Shown here: in pieces, positions 45,768-54,413 of the stretch
How the letters are laid out: every line of letters begins with the position of its first letter
How positions within the stretch are numbered: position 1 is the first letter of the stretch
DNA from: Nocardia higoensis
GTDB lineage: Bacteria > Actinomycetota > Actinomycetes > Mycobacteriales > Mycobacteriaceae
Assembly: GCF_015477835.1 (NCBI RefSeq)
Contig: NZ_JADLQN010000001.1
Coordinates: 1,674,001 to 1,738,000, forward strand
Reading direction: 5' to 3'
DNA: 64,000 bases
Notes under the pieces: model-generated
What the model was told of the DNA's origin: nothing
The model's database searches: none
The model's input: only the letters and a program-made list of their open reading frames with translations
Translations under genes and position numbers: made by a program

Positions 45768-46211
45768 TCAGCCCGGCTCCGACTCCTCCGCTCGCTCGCG
45801 TTCGGCCAGGAAAGCGTCGAGCAGTTCGAACAGGACGGTGAGGGCCCAGGATTCCTGCTCCGCGGTGAGGTCGCTCATGGACATCAATTGCCCGAATCGG
45901 TCGATCGGAAAGGCGATCCGCATGATCTGGGCCCACCATGCCAGGTTGGGGGCAGCCTGATGGTTCGCTGTGAGCCACTTCTGCCAGCCATCCAGTCCCG
46001 GCCGACCGTATCGACGGGCGGCCTGGTCGTATCCGTCCAGAAAGCCCGCTACGCCGGTCATGCTGGGCCGACCGATGAACATGCCGGTCCGCTCGGCGAA
46101 CATCGCGAAGTACTCGCGCTCGGTGAGCTCGCTCGTACTGGTCACGATGCGGCCGTTCACAATCCAGGGCTTCCCGCCGTACGACCGCGGCACACCCCCT
46201 TCTTCTGCCAT
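45768..46211 (-). CDS. Hypothetical cytosolic protein
   Basis: A 147-residue acidic, Trp-rich protein with [54 protein letters not shown] and [14 protein letters not shown], all helical in character. No signal peptide, membrane segment or catalytic motif. The style is like small immunity-type or polymorphic-toxin-associated actinobacterial proteins, but I do not recognise a family. It lies just upstream of ruvC on the same strand with an 81-base gap, and borders the degraded region to its right. Confidence 0.65.
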   Translation of the reverse strand: MAEEGGVPRSYGGKPWIVNGRIVTSTSELTEREYFAMFAERTGMFIGRPSMTGVAGFLDGYDQAARRYGRPGLDGWQKWLTANHQAAPNLAWWAQIMRIAFPIDRFGQLMSMSDLTAEQESWALTVLFELLDAFLAERERAEESEPG

Positions 46212-46424
46212 ACGACGACCTCATCACGGCCCGCACCCGGCCGCAACGCACAGCGTCGACCGCCCCTCAGGACACTCACCCGCGCCCGGCCGTGCGGTGC
46301 GGAACCTCCCCGCGTTCAGCCCGGCGGCACATCTCGAGCATTCTTCCCACCCGCGGCGGAGGGATGCCCGGAATTTCCGACAACCCTCGGCGGTTCGGAC
46401 CGCGAGCTGCCGTCGCTCGGATCG

Positions 46425-46535
46425 TCAGGCGGCCGGGGCGGTGCGGCCGGGGGCGTGGGCGCGGTAGAAGTCGAGGTGGGCGGAGGCCGCGGCGTCCCAA
46501 GTGAAGCTCGCGGCGAGGTCGCGGCCGCGACGAGC
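46425..46535 (-). pseudogene. Glycosyltransferase remnant, C-terminal end
   Basis: Leftward frame ending at 46425 reads ARRGRDLAASFTWDAAASAH, then LDFYRAHAPGRTAPAA and stop. This is the typical last 36 residues of a group 1 (GT4) glycosyltransferase. Nothing of the rest of the protein lies upstream on this strand; instead the sequence switches to the opposite-strand N-terminal piece near 46535. Confidence 0.6.
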
Positions 46536-46711
46536 TCTGTCCGGATCGCACCCTCGCTCTCGCCGAAGCCCTGACCCGTGCGGGCGCCGCCGTCACCGTA
46601 TGGACGCTGGGCCGGGGCGGCGACACCGGCTTCTTCCCTCCGGTCGACCCCGCCGTGGCGCTGCGGATCGTGCCTTTCGCCGAGGTCGCCGAGGAAACCG
46701 TCGGCGCCCGC
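46532..46711 (+). pseudogene. Glycosyltransferase remnant, N-terminal part, inverted
   Basis: Rightward frame reads DRTLALAEALTRAGAAVTVW, TLGRGGDTGFFPPVDPAVAL, RIVPFAEVAEETVGARR, a good match to the N-terminal Rossmann region of GT4 enzymes after the first strand. It has no start codon and breaks off at about 46711 into nitrilase sequence of the opposite strand. With the neighbouring C-terminal piece it indicates an inversion plus deletion of one original gene. Confidence 0.6.
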
Positions 46712-47242
46712 CGACGTGGCCGCCCACGCGGCGTTCGGCGACGTGGCGCAGCACGCGGCGGGCGCGTTCGACCTCGGCGGCGATGTCCAGATCGACGTTG
46801 GCCAGTCCGCCTTTGGCCAGGTGCGCGAGAGGATCTCCCCGCCCGGGCCGACGATTTTGGCCTGACCGAGGAAGCGCAGGTTTCCGGTGGCCCCGGTCTG
46901 GTTCGAGGAGGCGAGCACCACCTGGTTCTCGGCAGCGCGCGCTTGGTCGTAGAGGTCGAACAGGCGGGACTGGCGGTCGTTGGGCAGGCGCGAGGCGCGG
47001 TCGGTGATGCTGGCGGGCCATGCCGACAGGGCCGCGATGAGATGCGCGCCGTCGAGGGCGAGGGTGCGCGCGGATTCGGGAAAGGTCTTGTCGTAGTCGA
47101 TGAGCATGCCCATCCGGCCGACCGGGGTGTCGAATGCGGTGAACTCGTCGCCCGCGGCGTAGGCCAGGTGCTCACCGGCGGGCTGGTGCACTTTGCGGTG
47201 GCGGCCGAGGATGCCGTCGCCGGTCAGGCAGACCGCCGAGTT
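46712..47242 (-). pseudogene. Nitrilase-superfamily (carbon-nitrogen hydrolase) remnant
   Basis: Leftward sequence begins NSAVCLTGDGILGRHRKVHQ (containing the catalytic-Lys region), continues FDTPVGRMGMLIDYDKTFPE, where the nucleophile Cys is replaced by Asp, and then FDLYDQARAAENQVVLASSN. A frameshift near 46815-46822 moves the reading to LAKGGLANVDLDIAAEVERA and RRVLRHVAERR, where the family ends. The 5' end is cut off by the right end of the tnpB element at 47243, and the missing N-terminus is not found on the far side. Non-functional. Confidence 0.7.
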
Positions 47243-47400
47243 TTGACATCCTCCCGGCCGTGAACGACCGGGATTCCTCCTGAACCCTGCGGTTCTCCGG
47301 TGGGTTCCTGTTTCACCGGAGCCTGCCCTCCGCTAAGCGGCTGGACTTACAGCCCCTCCGCAGGCGTTTAGCCTCTCGGCCCGTCCGGCCGCGAGGATGT
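47243..47400 (-). ncRNA. Probable omega-RNA (reRNA) of the tnpB element
   Basis: TnpB elements produce a guide RNA from the 3' end of tnpB through the right end, with the guide being the flanking DNA. Here the scaffold would run from within the last tnpB codons to GATGTCAA at 47243. The guide would begin AACTCGGCGGTCTGCC, inside the nitrilase remnant. The 5' boundary is approximate; assignment is by analogy. Confidence 0.45.
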
Positions 47401-48058
47401 TGATCGCCGCGTTCAGATCGCGGTCATGGGTGCTCCCGCACCCGCACGTCCATTCGCGGACATGCAGGGCCTTCGCCTCTCCGATCACCCCGCAGTTCGA
47501 GCACATGCGGGTGGAGGGCAACCAGCGATCCACCTTCGAGAAGGCCCGCCCATACCGGGCGGCCTTCTCCCCGAGCATGGTCACGAACATCGACCAACCC
47601 GCATCGTGAACCGATTTCGCCAGTCGCGTGCGGGCGAGACCTTTCACGCACAAGTCCTCCACGAATATCGCTTGGTTCTCGCCGATGATCTTCGTGGAGT
47701 GCTTGTGCGCCCAGTCCCGCCGCGCATCCGCGACCCTGGCATGAGCTTTCGCTACCCGAACCCGGGCCTTGGCCCGGTTCTTCGAACCCTTCTCCTTGCG
47801 CGACAGGGCCTGCTGCGCCTTCCGCAACCTACGTTCGGCCTGCCGCAGAAACTTCGGGGACTCGATTGTCTTGCCGTTCGACAGGACCGCGAATGTGGAC
47901 AACCCCAGGTCGATACCCACCTCGGACGCCACCGGCGGCAACGGCTGGTCTTCGGTCTGCACGACGAACGACGCGAAGTACCGGCCCGCCGCGTCCTTGA
48001 TGACCGACACCGACGACGGCACGCCCATGGCGGACAGGTCGTTGAGGTTGACCAGCAC
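47333..48058 (-). CDS. tnpB: TnpB RNA-guided nuclease, N-terminally truncated
   Basis: A 241-residue C-terminal portion of TnpB (full length about 370-420). PSSVSVIKDAAGRYFASFVV joins the RuvC core. The catalytic acids are present: D50 in GIDLGLSTF, E134 in FVEDLCVKG, and Asp in HDRDLNAA (212-214). The zinc-binding CSNCG...CGC cluster (C186, C189, C205, C207) is intact. The N-terminal wedge/REC region is missing; upstream sequence in the same frame (SELSGAELDPEWAGWC) does not look like TnpB. Listed from a GTG at 48058, but the true start, if any, is unclear. Probably inactive for cleavage because the RNA/TAM-reading part is gone. Confidence 0.7.
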   Translation of the reverse strand: MLVNLNDLSAMGVPSSVSVIKDAAGRYFASFVVQTEDQPLPPVASEVGIDLGLSTFAVLSNGKTIESPKFLRQAERRLRKAQQALSRKEKGSKNRAKARVRVAKAHARVADARRDWAHKHSTKIIGENQAIFVEDLCVKGLARTRLAKSVHDAGWSMFVTMLGEKAARYGRAFSKVDRWLPSTRMCSNCGVIGEAKALHVREWTCGCGSTHDRDLNAAINILAAGRAERLNACGGAVSPAA

Positions 48059-48389
48059 CGAACACCAGCCCGCCCACTCGGGATCGAGTTCGGCACCACT
48101 GAGTTCACTCCCCAGGTGTTTCCGAATGGTCGCATCGGGAACAACTCGGCATTGCCCGGGTTACGAGACCGGCATCCACGCCTAGTGCTTCCGAATATGC
48201 TGCACGGCAACGAATTTCGCAGTTCGCCACCACCCCGCGCGTCGGCGGCCCTCGGCGCGGTTTGCCGCGCCGTAATCGATGTCCGCGATTCCGCCCGCCG
48301 GGTCGACGGCGGATGTCACCTTCGCGTCCTCGATCGTCACGCCGTGGAAACGACCACGCCCGGAGAAGTCGACGGGTGCGGAGACGACG
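48059..48389. other. Unassigned degenerate region between tnpB and yebC
   Basis: No complete gene. On the minus strand one frame reads SAPVDFSGRGRFHGVTIEDA, KVTSAVDPAGGIADIDYGA and runs to a stop at about 48183, a plausible gene tail of unknown family. GTGTTTCCGAAT (48116-48127) and GTGCTTCCGAAT (48185-48196) form an 11/12 direct repeat that might mark an old element boundary. Otherwise I see nothing. Confidence 0.35.
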
Positions 48390-48429
48390 CGAGGCGGGTC
48401 GCGGACCTCGAGGCCCGCGACCCGCCTCG
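48390..48429 (-). terminator. yebC terminator
   Basis: 15-bp perfect arms (48390-48404 and 48415-48429) with a 10-base loop, 36 bases beyond the yebC stop. No T-run. Confidence 0.75.
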
Positions 48430-48465
48430 GCGGAGAACGCGTGTGGAACCGAGCGGCTGGACCGC

Positions 48466-49218
48466 TCAGTCGTCGAGCTGGGCGAGCACCTCGTCGGAGA
48501 TGTCCACGTTGGTGTAGACGTTCTGCACGTCGTCGCTGTCCTCGAGCGCGTCCACCAGCTTGAAGACCTTGCGTGCGCCGTCGGCGTCGACCGGGACGCT
48601 GACCGAGGGCTGGAAGCCGGACTCGGCGGAGTCGTAGTCGATGCCCGCGGACTGCAGGGCGGTGCGCACGGCGATCAGATCGCCGGGCTCGCTGATGATC
48701 TCGAAGGACTCGCCGAGGTCGTTGACCTCCTCGGCGCCCGCGTCGAGCACGGCCATGAGCACGTCGTCCTCGGACAGGCCGTTCTTCTCCAGCGTGACGA
48801 CGCCCTTGCGGTGGAACAGGTAGGCGACCGAACCGGGATCGGCCATGTTGCCGCCGTTGCGGGTCATCGCCACGCGCACCTCACCGGCCGCGCGGTTGCG
48901 GTTGTCGGTCAGACATTCGATGAGCACCGCGACACCGTTCGGGCCGTAGCCCTCGTACATGATGGTCTGCCAGTCGGCGCCGCCGGCTTCCTCACCGCCG
49001 CCACGCTTGCGAGCGCGCTCGATGTTGTCGTTGGGCACCGACGACTTCTTGGCCTTCTGGATGGCGTCGTAGAGCGTCGGGTTGCCGTCGGGATCACCGC
49101 CACCCGTGCGGGCCGCCACCTCGATGTTCTTGATCAGCTTCGCGAAGAGCTTGCCCCGCTTGGCGTCGATCGCGGCCTTCTTGTGCTTGGTGGTGGCCCA
49201 TTTGGAGTGGCCGCTCAT
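48466..49218 (-). CDS. yebC: YebC/PmpR-family protein
   Basis: A 250-residue protein with the family opening [54 protein letters not shown] and [21 protein letters not shown]. YebC-type proteins were first described as transcription regulators; more recent work on the family links them to relief of ribosome stalling at proline stretches. That role would suit this proline-rich proteome, but is not shown here. ATG start, followed downstream by a strong hairpin. Confidence 0.94.
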   Translation of the reverse strand: MSGHSKWATTKHKKAAIDAKRGKLFAKLIKNIEVAARTGGGDPDGNPTLYDAIQKAKKSSVPNDNIERARKRGGGEEAGGADWQTIMYEGYGPNGVAVLIECLTDNRNRAAGEVRVAMTRNGGNMADPGSVAYLFHRKGVVTLEKNGLSEDDVLMAVLDAGAEEVNDLGESFEIISEPGDLIAVRTALQSAGIDYDSAESGFQPSVSVPVDADGARKVFKLVDALEDSDDVQNVYTNVDISDEVLAQLDD

Positions 49219-49295
49219 TCCCTACTTCCTTCGGGTCGGTTGCACATTCGGAGTGTGTACGTTACCCCGGAACGTCCGCGCGCCCGTCGCGGGCC

Positions 49296-49955
49296 TCAGT
49301 CCCGACGCGCCGCGCGCACGATGTCGACGAACATCCGGTGCACCCGCAGATCGCCGGTGACTTCCGGATGGAAGGAAGTCGCCAGCACGTTCCCCTGCCG
49401 CACCGCCACGATGCGGCCCGCGCCCGGGCCTTCGGGCACAGTAGCCAGCACCTGCACCCCCTCACCCGCGCGCTCGACCCAGGGTGCCCGGATGAACACC
49501 GCGCGCACCGGGCCGTCGTCGAGCCCGACGAAGTCCAGGTCGGTCTCGAAGGAGTCGACCTGCCGTCCGAAAGCGTTGCGGCGCACCGTCATATCGATGC
49601 CCGACAGGTGCTGGGCGTCGGGGCGGGTGTCGAGCACCTCCGAGGCCAGCAGGATCATCCCGGCGCACGAGCCGAAGGCGGGCAGGCCGTCGCGCAGCCG
49701 GGCGCGCAGCGGCTCCAGCAGCTCGAAGACTCCCAGCAGTTTGCTGATCGCGGTGGACTCCCCGCCCGGCAGGATCAGCCCGTCCACGGCGTCCAGTTCG
49801 CTCACCCGGCGCACCAGCACGGCGTCCGCGCCACAGCTCTCCAGCGCGGCGAGATGCTCGCGGACATCGCCCTGCAGGGCCAGCACGCCGATAGTCGGAC
49901 GGGACTGCGCCGCCTGCGCGTCGGTGACAGGGGCGGAAACCGGAGTCTGGGTCAC
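49296..49955 (-). CDS. pdxT: Pyridoxal 5'-phosphate synthase glutaminase subunit PdxT
   Basis: A 219-residue class I glutamine amidotransferase that feeds ammonia to Pdx[18 protein letters not shown] at the start, [13 protein letters not shown], the nucleophile Cys in [10 protein letters not shown], and the His-Glu pair in [10 protein letters not shown] are present. The N-terminal 20 residues are an extra polar extension; starting the core at IGVLALQG would match shorter homologues. tesB lies between pdxT and pdxS, as in M. tuberculosis. Confidence 0.94.
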   Translation of the reverse strand: MTQTPVSAPVTDAQAAQSRPTIGVLALQGDVREHLAALESCGADAVLVRRVSELDAVDGLILPGGESTAISKLLGVFELLEPLRARLRDGLPAFGSCAGMILLASEVLDTRPDAQHLSGIDMTVRRNAFGRQVDSFETDLDFVGLDDGPVRAVFIRAPWVERAGEGVQVLATVPEGPGAGRIVAVRQGNVLATSFHPEVTGDLRVHRMFVDIVRAARRD

Positions 49956-50022
49956 CGGCTCAGCTTACGAGCGGGCCCGGTGTGGGCCCGCTCACGCCCG
50001 CTCGACGCGTGCGCGCCCGGAA

Positions 50023-50841
50023 TCAGTCCCGCAAGGTGCGGATCAGGCCTTCCTGCACCACGGAGGCGACCAGTACGCCCCTGCGGTCGAAGATGCGGCC
50101 GGAGGTCAGCCCGCGACCGAAACCCGCCGACGGCGAGGACTGGTCGTAGAGCAGCCAGTCGTCGGCGCGGAACGGGCGCAGGAACCACATGGCGTGGTCG
50201 AGCGAGGCGTTCTGGGTCGGTTCGTCGGGGTGGGTGACCTTCGACGAGCCGAGCAGCGTCATATCGCTCATATAGGCCAGCGTGCAGACGTGGAACAGCG
50301 GATCGTCGGGCAGCGGCTGTCGGTAGCGGAACCACACCTGCTGCTGGGCGGCCACGCCCTCGCGGCGCACCACCGACTCCTGCGGGACCATGCGGATGTC
50401 CCAGTGCTCCCATTCGCGCAGCGCCCACAGCTGTTCGGGGCTCATGGTCTGCTGCGAATCGCCCAGTTCCTCCGGCGAGGCGACCGGCGGCATCTCGTCC
50501 TGATGTTCGGGACCGGTGTCTCCGAGATGGAAAGAGGCCGACATGGTGAAGATCGCCTGGCCGTCCTGGATTCCGGTGACCCGGCGGGTGCAGAACGAGC
50601 GCCCGTCCCGAATCCGCTCCACCTGGTACACGGTGGGTTGCTGCGGGTTGCCCGGCCGCAGGAAATACCCGTGCAGCGAATGCACCTGGTAGCGGGGCTC
50701 GACGGTGCGCACCGCGGACACGAGTGCCTGACCGGCGACTTGACCGCCGAATGTGCGCTGTAGCTGGGTCTTGGTCGACGCGCCACGGAAGATGTCGCGC
50801 TCGATGCGCTCGATCTCCAGCGCTTCTTCTATGGTCGCCAT
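50023..50841 (-). CDS. tesB: Acyl-CoA thioesterase II (TesB type)
   Basis: A 272-residue double-hotdog thioesterase hydrolysing acyl-CoA. RTFGGQVAGQALVSA is the N-terminal hotdog signature, VHSLHGYFLRPG the second landmark, and the C-terminal hotdog has ASLDHAMWFLRPFRADDWLLYDQSSP with SAGFGRGLTSGRIFD (catalytic Asp/Gln/Thr region). Normal length (E. coli TesB 286). It sits between the two PLP-synthase genes, separated from pdxS by a hairpin. Confidence 0.93.
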   Translation of the reverse strand: MATIEEALEIERIERDIFRGASTKTQLQRTFGGQVAGQALVSAVRTVEPRYQVHSLHGYFLRPGNPQQPTVYQVERIRDGRSFCTRRVTGIQDGQAIFTMSASFHLGDTGPEHQDEMPPVASPEELGDSQQTMSPEQLWALREWEHWDIRMVPQESVVRREGVAAQQQVWFRYRQPLPDDPLFHVCTLAYMSDMTLLGSSKVTHPDEPTQNASLDHAMWFLRPFRADDWLLYDQSSPSAGFGRGLTSGRIFDRRGVLVASVVQEGLIRTLRD

Positions 50842-50866
50842 GCGCTGAGACTATCCGCACGACGCG

Positions 50867-50897
50867 GAACAGCCCGTGCGGGGAGCACGGGCTGTTC
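50867..50897 (-). terminator. Hairpin terminator downstream of pdxS
   Basis: Perfect 13-bp arms (50867-50879, 50885-50897) with a 5-base loop, between the pdxS stop and the tesB start. It should limit read-through from pdxS into tesB-pdxT. Confidence 0.65.
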
Positions 50898-50933
50898 TGT
50901 TCGGCGAATTCGTGTGCCGGTTCGGCGACCGGG

Positions 50934-51854
50934 TCACCAACCGCGTTCGGCCAGCCGGTGCGGCTGCGGGATCTCCTCGACGTTGATGCCGACCATCGCC
51001 TCGCCCAGGCCGCGCGAGACCTTGGCCAGCACGTCCGGATCGTCGTAGAAGGTGGTGGCCTTGACGATGGCCTCGGCGCGCTGGGCCGGGTTGCCGGACT
51101 TGAAGATGCCCGAGCCGACGAACACGCCCTCGGCGCCGAGCTGCATCATCATGGCGGCGTCGGCCGGGGTGGCGATGCCACCGGCGGTGAACAGCACGAC
51201 AGGCAGCTTGCCGGTCTCGGCGACCTCGCGGACCAGCTCGTAGGGCGCCTGCAGTTCCTTGGCGGCGACGAAGAGCTCGTCGGCGGGCAGCGAGGAGAGC
51301 CGGCGGATCTCCTGGCGGATCTTGCGCATGTGGGTGGTGGCGTTGGAGACGTCGCCGGTACCCGCCTCGCCCTTGGAGCGGATCATGGCCGCGCCTTCGG
51401 TGATGCGACGCAGCGCCTCTCCCAGGTTGGTGGCGCCACAGACGAACGGCACGGTGAACTGCCATTTGTCGATGTGGTTGCTGTAGTCGGCCGGGGTGAG
51501 CACCTCGGACTCGTCGATGTAGTCGACGCCGAGGCTCTGCAGGATCTGCGCCTCGACGAAGTGACCGATGCGGGCCTTGGCCATGACCGGGATCGAGACG
51601 GCGCTGATGATGCCGTCGATCATGTCCGGATCACTCATCCGGGACACACCGCCCTGCGCCCGGATGTCGGCGGGCACCCGCTCGAGCGCCATCACCGCGA
51701 CCGCCCCCGCGTCCTCGGCGATCTTGGCTTGCTCGGGGGTCACGACGTCCATGATCACCCCACCCTTGAGCATCTCGGCCATGCCGCGCTTCACGCGGGC
51801 GGTGCCGACGGTCTGGGTGGTATCGGACGTGGTCACGGCATTCTGCTCAGTCAT
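50934..51854 (-). CDS. pdxS: Pyridoxal 5'-phosphate synthase lyase subunit PdxS
   Basis: A 306-residue TIM-barrel enzyme making PLP from ribose 5-phosphate, glyceraldehyde 3-phosphate and ammonia supplied by Pdx[54 protein letters not shown], and [15 protein letters not shown] are present, and the catalytic lysines lie in MAKARIGH and [12 protein letters not shown] at 51854 preferred to the upstream TTG. SD is weak. It has its own terminator. Confidence 0.96.
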   Translation of the reverse strand: MTEQNAVTTSDTTQTVGTARVKRGMAEMLKGGVIMDVVTPEQAKIAEDAGAVAVMALERVPADIRAQGGVSRMSDPDMIDGIISAVSIPVMAKARIGHFVEAQILQSLGVDYIDESEVLTPADYSNHIDKWQFTVPFVCGATNLGEALRRITEGAAMIRSKGEAGTGDVSNATTHMRKIRQEIRRLSSLPADELFVAAKELQAPYELVREVAETGKLPVVLFTAGGIATPADAAMMMQLGAEGVFVGSGIFKSGNPAQRAEAIVKATTFYDDPDVLAKVSRGLGEAMVGINVEEIPQPHRLAERGW

Positions 51855-51988
51855 GTGCGCCAATCGGGTCGCTCGGTAGGAAACGACCCAATTCTAGGCG
51901 TGCCACGAATGCCACTTGATAGCCAGTGGAGCATGACTGGTCTGGTGGCGCAGGCCACGTCCGCGGCCGGACGACGGGAGTGGACCGA

Positions 51989-52081
51989 TCAGATCGGGCC
52001 GACGACCAGCAACTGCGCCCAGTATTCGGCGATCGACGGCCCCAGGATCGGCAACAGGAAGTCGTAGAGCAGGTACGACAT
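51989..52081 (-). CDS. Candidate 30-residue hydrophobic microprotein
   Basis: A short leftward frame starting MSYLLYDFLLPILG and ending QLLVVGPI then stop. It is mostly hydrophobic and long enough for one membrane helix. GGAGGTG lies 11-17 bases before the ATG. No other gene occupies this 391-base spacer between pdxS and the Nudix gene. Evidence is limited to the ribosome site and composition; conservation is not tested. Confidence 0.35.
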   Translation of the reverse strand: MSYLLYDFLLPILGPSIAEYWAQLLVVGPI

Positions 52082-52245
52082 GGTTGAAAGCACCTCCACA
52101 TCAGCCGGGACACCAGCCGTCCGGCTTTCCTCGCGGGTTGGTCCCGCGCGGGTGCGCGGCACTTCGAGTGGGCTACCCGAGGGGCCCGCGAACCAGTCCG
52201 AAACTAGCACGATCGTGAAGCGGATCACACCTCGCGCCGCCGTGG

Positions 52246-53292
52246 TCAGCGGATCGAGCGCACCACGGGATCGGAAGTGCCCGAAGCGACTTCGGCCGCC
52301 TCGGCGAGCAACTCGTCGAGATCGAAGGGGTAGACCGGCTCGCCCGCGGCCTCCAGTGCCACGATATCGGTCGGCGCGCACCAGCGGTGGGTGGTGACAC
52401 AGCGTTTCTCGAGGGAGCTGGGATTGCCCGGCTGCGGTTCGTAGGCGGGCACCCGCAGCGCGAAGAACAGCTCCTCGGCGCGGATCAGCTCACCGTCGAA
52501 GGGGAACACCGCCACCCGCCGCCAGATCGGACCGCGCAACGCGGCCGGATCGGCGGTGTAGCCGGTCTCCTCCCACAGCTCGCGTACCGCGGCCGCGCGC
52601 AAGCTCTCCCCCGGTTCGACACTGCCGCCGATGGTGAACCAGAACGGGGCGTCCGGGGTGTTCGGGTCGCTGCCGCGCATGAGCAGGATGCGGTCGCGTT
52701 CGTCGAGCAGCACCACGCGCGCCGAGGTACGCACGGTGTCGACAGCGAGGCCGGTCGAGGCAGCGGGGGTGACCCGTTCGGTGATCTCGAAGTAGGTCGG
52801 CAGCGCGGCGGTGCCGCCCAGGTGCAGCCAGCGCACCGGGCGGCGGGTGCGCAATGCCAAGGTGTCGCGCACGGCGTCGTTGTGGAAGCGGCGGGCGATG
52901 AGAACTCTGGCCTCGGCGTCGGCGAGCTCGGCGACCAACTGGGGGCGAAGCAGGCCGATGTCGATCGCCGACAGGGCGGTCGAGAGCTGGTTCTCCACCG
53001 CCTCCCGATCGGCACGATCGACCCGCTCCGCCCGATCGGCCAGCCCGGCGAGGCGTTTGGCTTGCTCGCCCAGGGCCGGATCGGAGACCGGACCGGCGAT
53101 CGCCATCGCCACCGCTCTGGCCACCACGGCGCGGCGGGCCAGCGCGGCGTCCAGCGCCTGCCAGGACTGGTCGGAGCGCACATGCAGCCGGTCCAGCCGG
53201 TTGGCGGTCGAATACGCCCAGACGCCGATGGCGACCACGATCGCGGCGATGAGCGCGAGAACGAGGACCGTGCTCGCGGAGAAGGTGATCAT
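52246..53292 (-). CDS. Nudix hydrolase with N-terminal LemA-like membrane segment (Rv2609c type)
   Basis: A 348-residue two-part protein. A transmembrane helix (about 4-26) and a LemA-like helical region (RLDRLHVRSDQSWQALDAALARRAVVAR) occupy residues 1-175. A Nudix domain covers about 190-348, with box GGSVEPGESLRAAAVRELWEETGY intact (all Glu residues present). It should hydrolyse a nucleoside-diphosphate-linked substrate at the membrane. Overlaps the pimA stop by 4 bases (ATGA), so it belongs to the PIM-synthesis operon. Substrate unknown. Confidence 0.85.
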   Translation of the reverse strand: MITFSASTVLVLALIAAIVVAIGVWAYSTANRLDRLHVRSDQSWQALDAALARRAVVARAVAMAIAGPVSDPALGEQAKRLAGLADRAERVDRADREAVENQLSTALSAIDIGLLRPQLVAELADAEARVLIARRFHNDAVRDTLALRTRRPVRWLHLGGTAALPTYFEITERVTPAASTGLAVDTVRTSARVVLLDERDRILLMRGSDPNTPDAPFWFTIGGSVEPGESLRAAAVRELWEETGYTADPAALRGPIWRRVAVFPFDGELIRAEELFFALRVPAYEPQPGNPSSLEKRCVTTHRWCAPTDIVALEAAGEPVYPFDLDELLAEAAEVASGTSDPVVRSIR

Positions 53293-54413
53293 CCGGCGGC
53301 CCGCACGCGCGCGTCGCCGACCGTCACGGTCTCGTAGACGCGCAGGATCTGTTCGGCCACCACGGGCCAATCGTATTCGGCGACCACCTGATTCGCCTTG
53401 CGTACCAGCGCATCCCGCTGCTCGGCATCGGTGAGCACGGTGTCGATGGCTTCGGCCAGCCGGTCCGCGTCCCCGATCGGCACCAGCCTGCCCGCGGCGC
53501 CGTCGCGCAGCACCCGGCGGAAGGCATCGAGTTCGGAGGCGACGACCGGAGTACCCGCGGCCATCGCCTCGATCAGGATGATGCCGAAACTCTCACCGCC
53601 GAGATTCGGCGCGACGTAGACATCGGCGCTGCGCATCGCGGAGGCCTTCTCCTCGTCGGAGACCTGCCCCAGCAAGCGCAGGCGACCGGCGTTCGGCCCG
53701 GCCTCGCGACGCAACCGTTGCTCGTCACCGCGGCCGACGACCAGGATCTCGATGTCGGGATGTCGCCGCACCAGCTCGGGCAGCGCATCGAGCAGCACCT
53801 GCATGCCCTTGCGCGGCTCGTCATAGCGGCCGAGGAACAGCACGGTGCCCCCCGCGCGCGGGTAGCCCGCCAGCATGGGCGCCCGGGCGAAGGCGGGCAC
53901 GTCCACGCCGTTGGGGATCTCGACGGCATCGGAGCCCAACGCCTCCACCTGCCAGCGCCTGGCGAGTTCCGAGACGGCGATGCGGCCGCTGATCTTCTCG
54001 TGATAGGGCCGCAGCACACCCTGGAAGGTGCTCAGTACCAGCGACCGGGTGGTGGAGGTGTGGAAGGTCGCCACGATCGGGCCCTCGGCGATCTTCAGCG
54101 CCAGCATCGACAGGCTCGGCGCGTTCGGCTCGTGGATGTGCAATACATCGAAGTCGTTGCCCTCGATCCAGCGCCGGATCCGGGCGTAGGCCATCGGGCC
54201 GAAGGACAGCCGCGCCACCGACCCGTTGTAGGGGATGGCGACCGCTCGCCCCGCCGAGACGACGAAGTCCGGCAGCGGCGTCTCCTCCGAGGCAGGCGCG
54301 AGCACGCTCACCTGATGCCCGCGCTCGATGAGCACCCGTGCCAGTTCGACCACATGGGCCTGCACCCCACCGGGAACATCGAACGAATACGGGCAGACCA
54401 TGCCGATCTTCAT
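53289..54413 (-). CDS. pimA: Phosphatidylinositol alpha-mannosyltransferase
   Basis: A 374-residue GT4 glycosyltransferase adding the first mannose from GDP-mannose to phosphatidylinositol. VCPYSFDVPGGVQAHV (Gly-rich acceptor loop), EPNAPSLSMLAL, FLGRYDEPRKGMQVLLDALPEL, and GGESFGIILIEAMAAGTPVVAS (the EX7E nucleotide-sugar motif) are present. The protein is peripheral, binding the inner face of the membrane. ATG overlaps the stop of the acyltransferase gene (ATGA). Part of a thrS-HIT-pgsA-acyltransferase-pimA-Nudix operon. Confidence 0.94.
   Translation of the reverse strand: MKIGMVCPYSFDVPGGVQAHVVELARVLIERGHQVSVLAPASEETPLPDFVVSAGRAVAIPYNGSVARLSFGPMAYARIRRWIEGNDFDVLHIHEPNAPSLSMLALKIAEGPIVATFHTSTTRSLVLSTFQGVLRPYHEKISGRIAVSELARRWQVEALGSDAVEIPNGVDVPAFARAPMLAGYPRAGGTVLFLGRYDEPRKGMQVLLDALPELVRRHPDIEILVVGRGDEQRLRREAGPNAGRLRLLGQVSDEEKASAMRSADVYVAPNLGGESFGIILIEAMAAGTPVVASELDAFRRVLRDGAAGRLVPIGDADRLAEAIDTVLTDAEQRDALVRKANQVVAEYDWPVVAEQILRVYETVTVGDARVRAAG

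Larger units (their letters stand above)
47243..48058 (-). mobile_element. IS200/IS605-type (IS1341-like) element, right end and truncated tnpB
   Basis: The right end is recognisable: on the minus strand the sequence finishes with an imperfect hairpin (CCCGG...CCGGG around 47255-47273) followed by GGAGGATGTCAA, a classical end of tnpB elements. tnpA is absent. The left end is not identifiable; the coding sequence loses similarity to TnpB near its first codons. The element interrupts a nitrilase gene. Confidence 0.7.

Noticed and set aside
48116-48196. GTGTTTCCGAAT / GTGCTTCCGAAT repeat as the left end or target duplication of the tnpB element
   Set aside because: IS200/IS605 elements do not make target duplications, the match is short and imperfect, and neither copy borders the recognisable right end.
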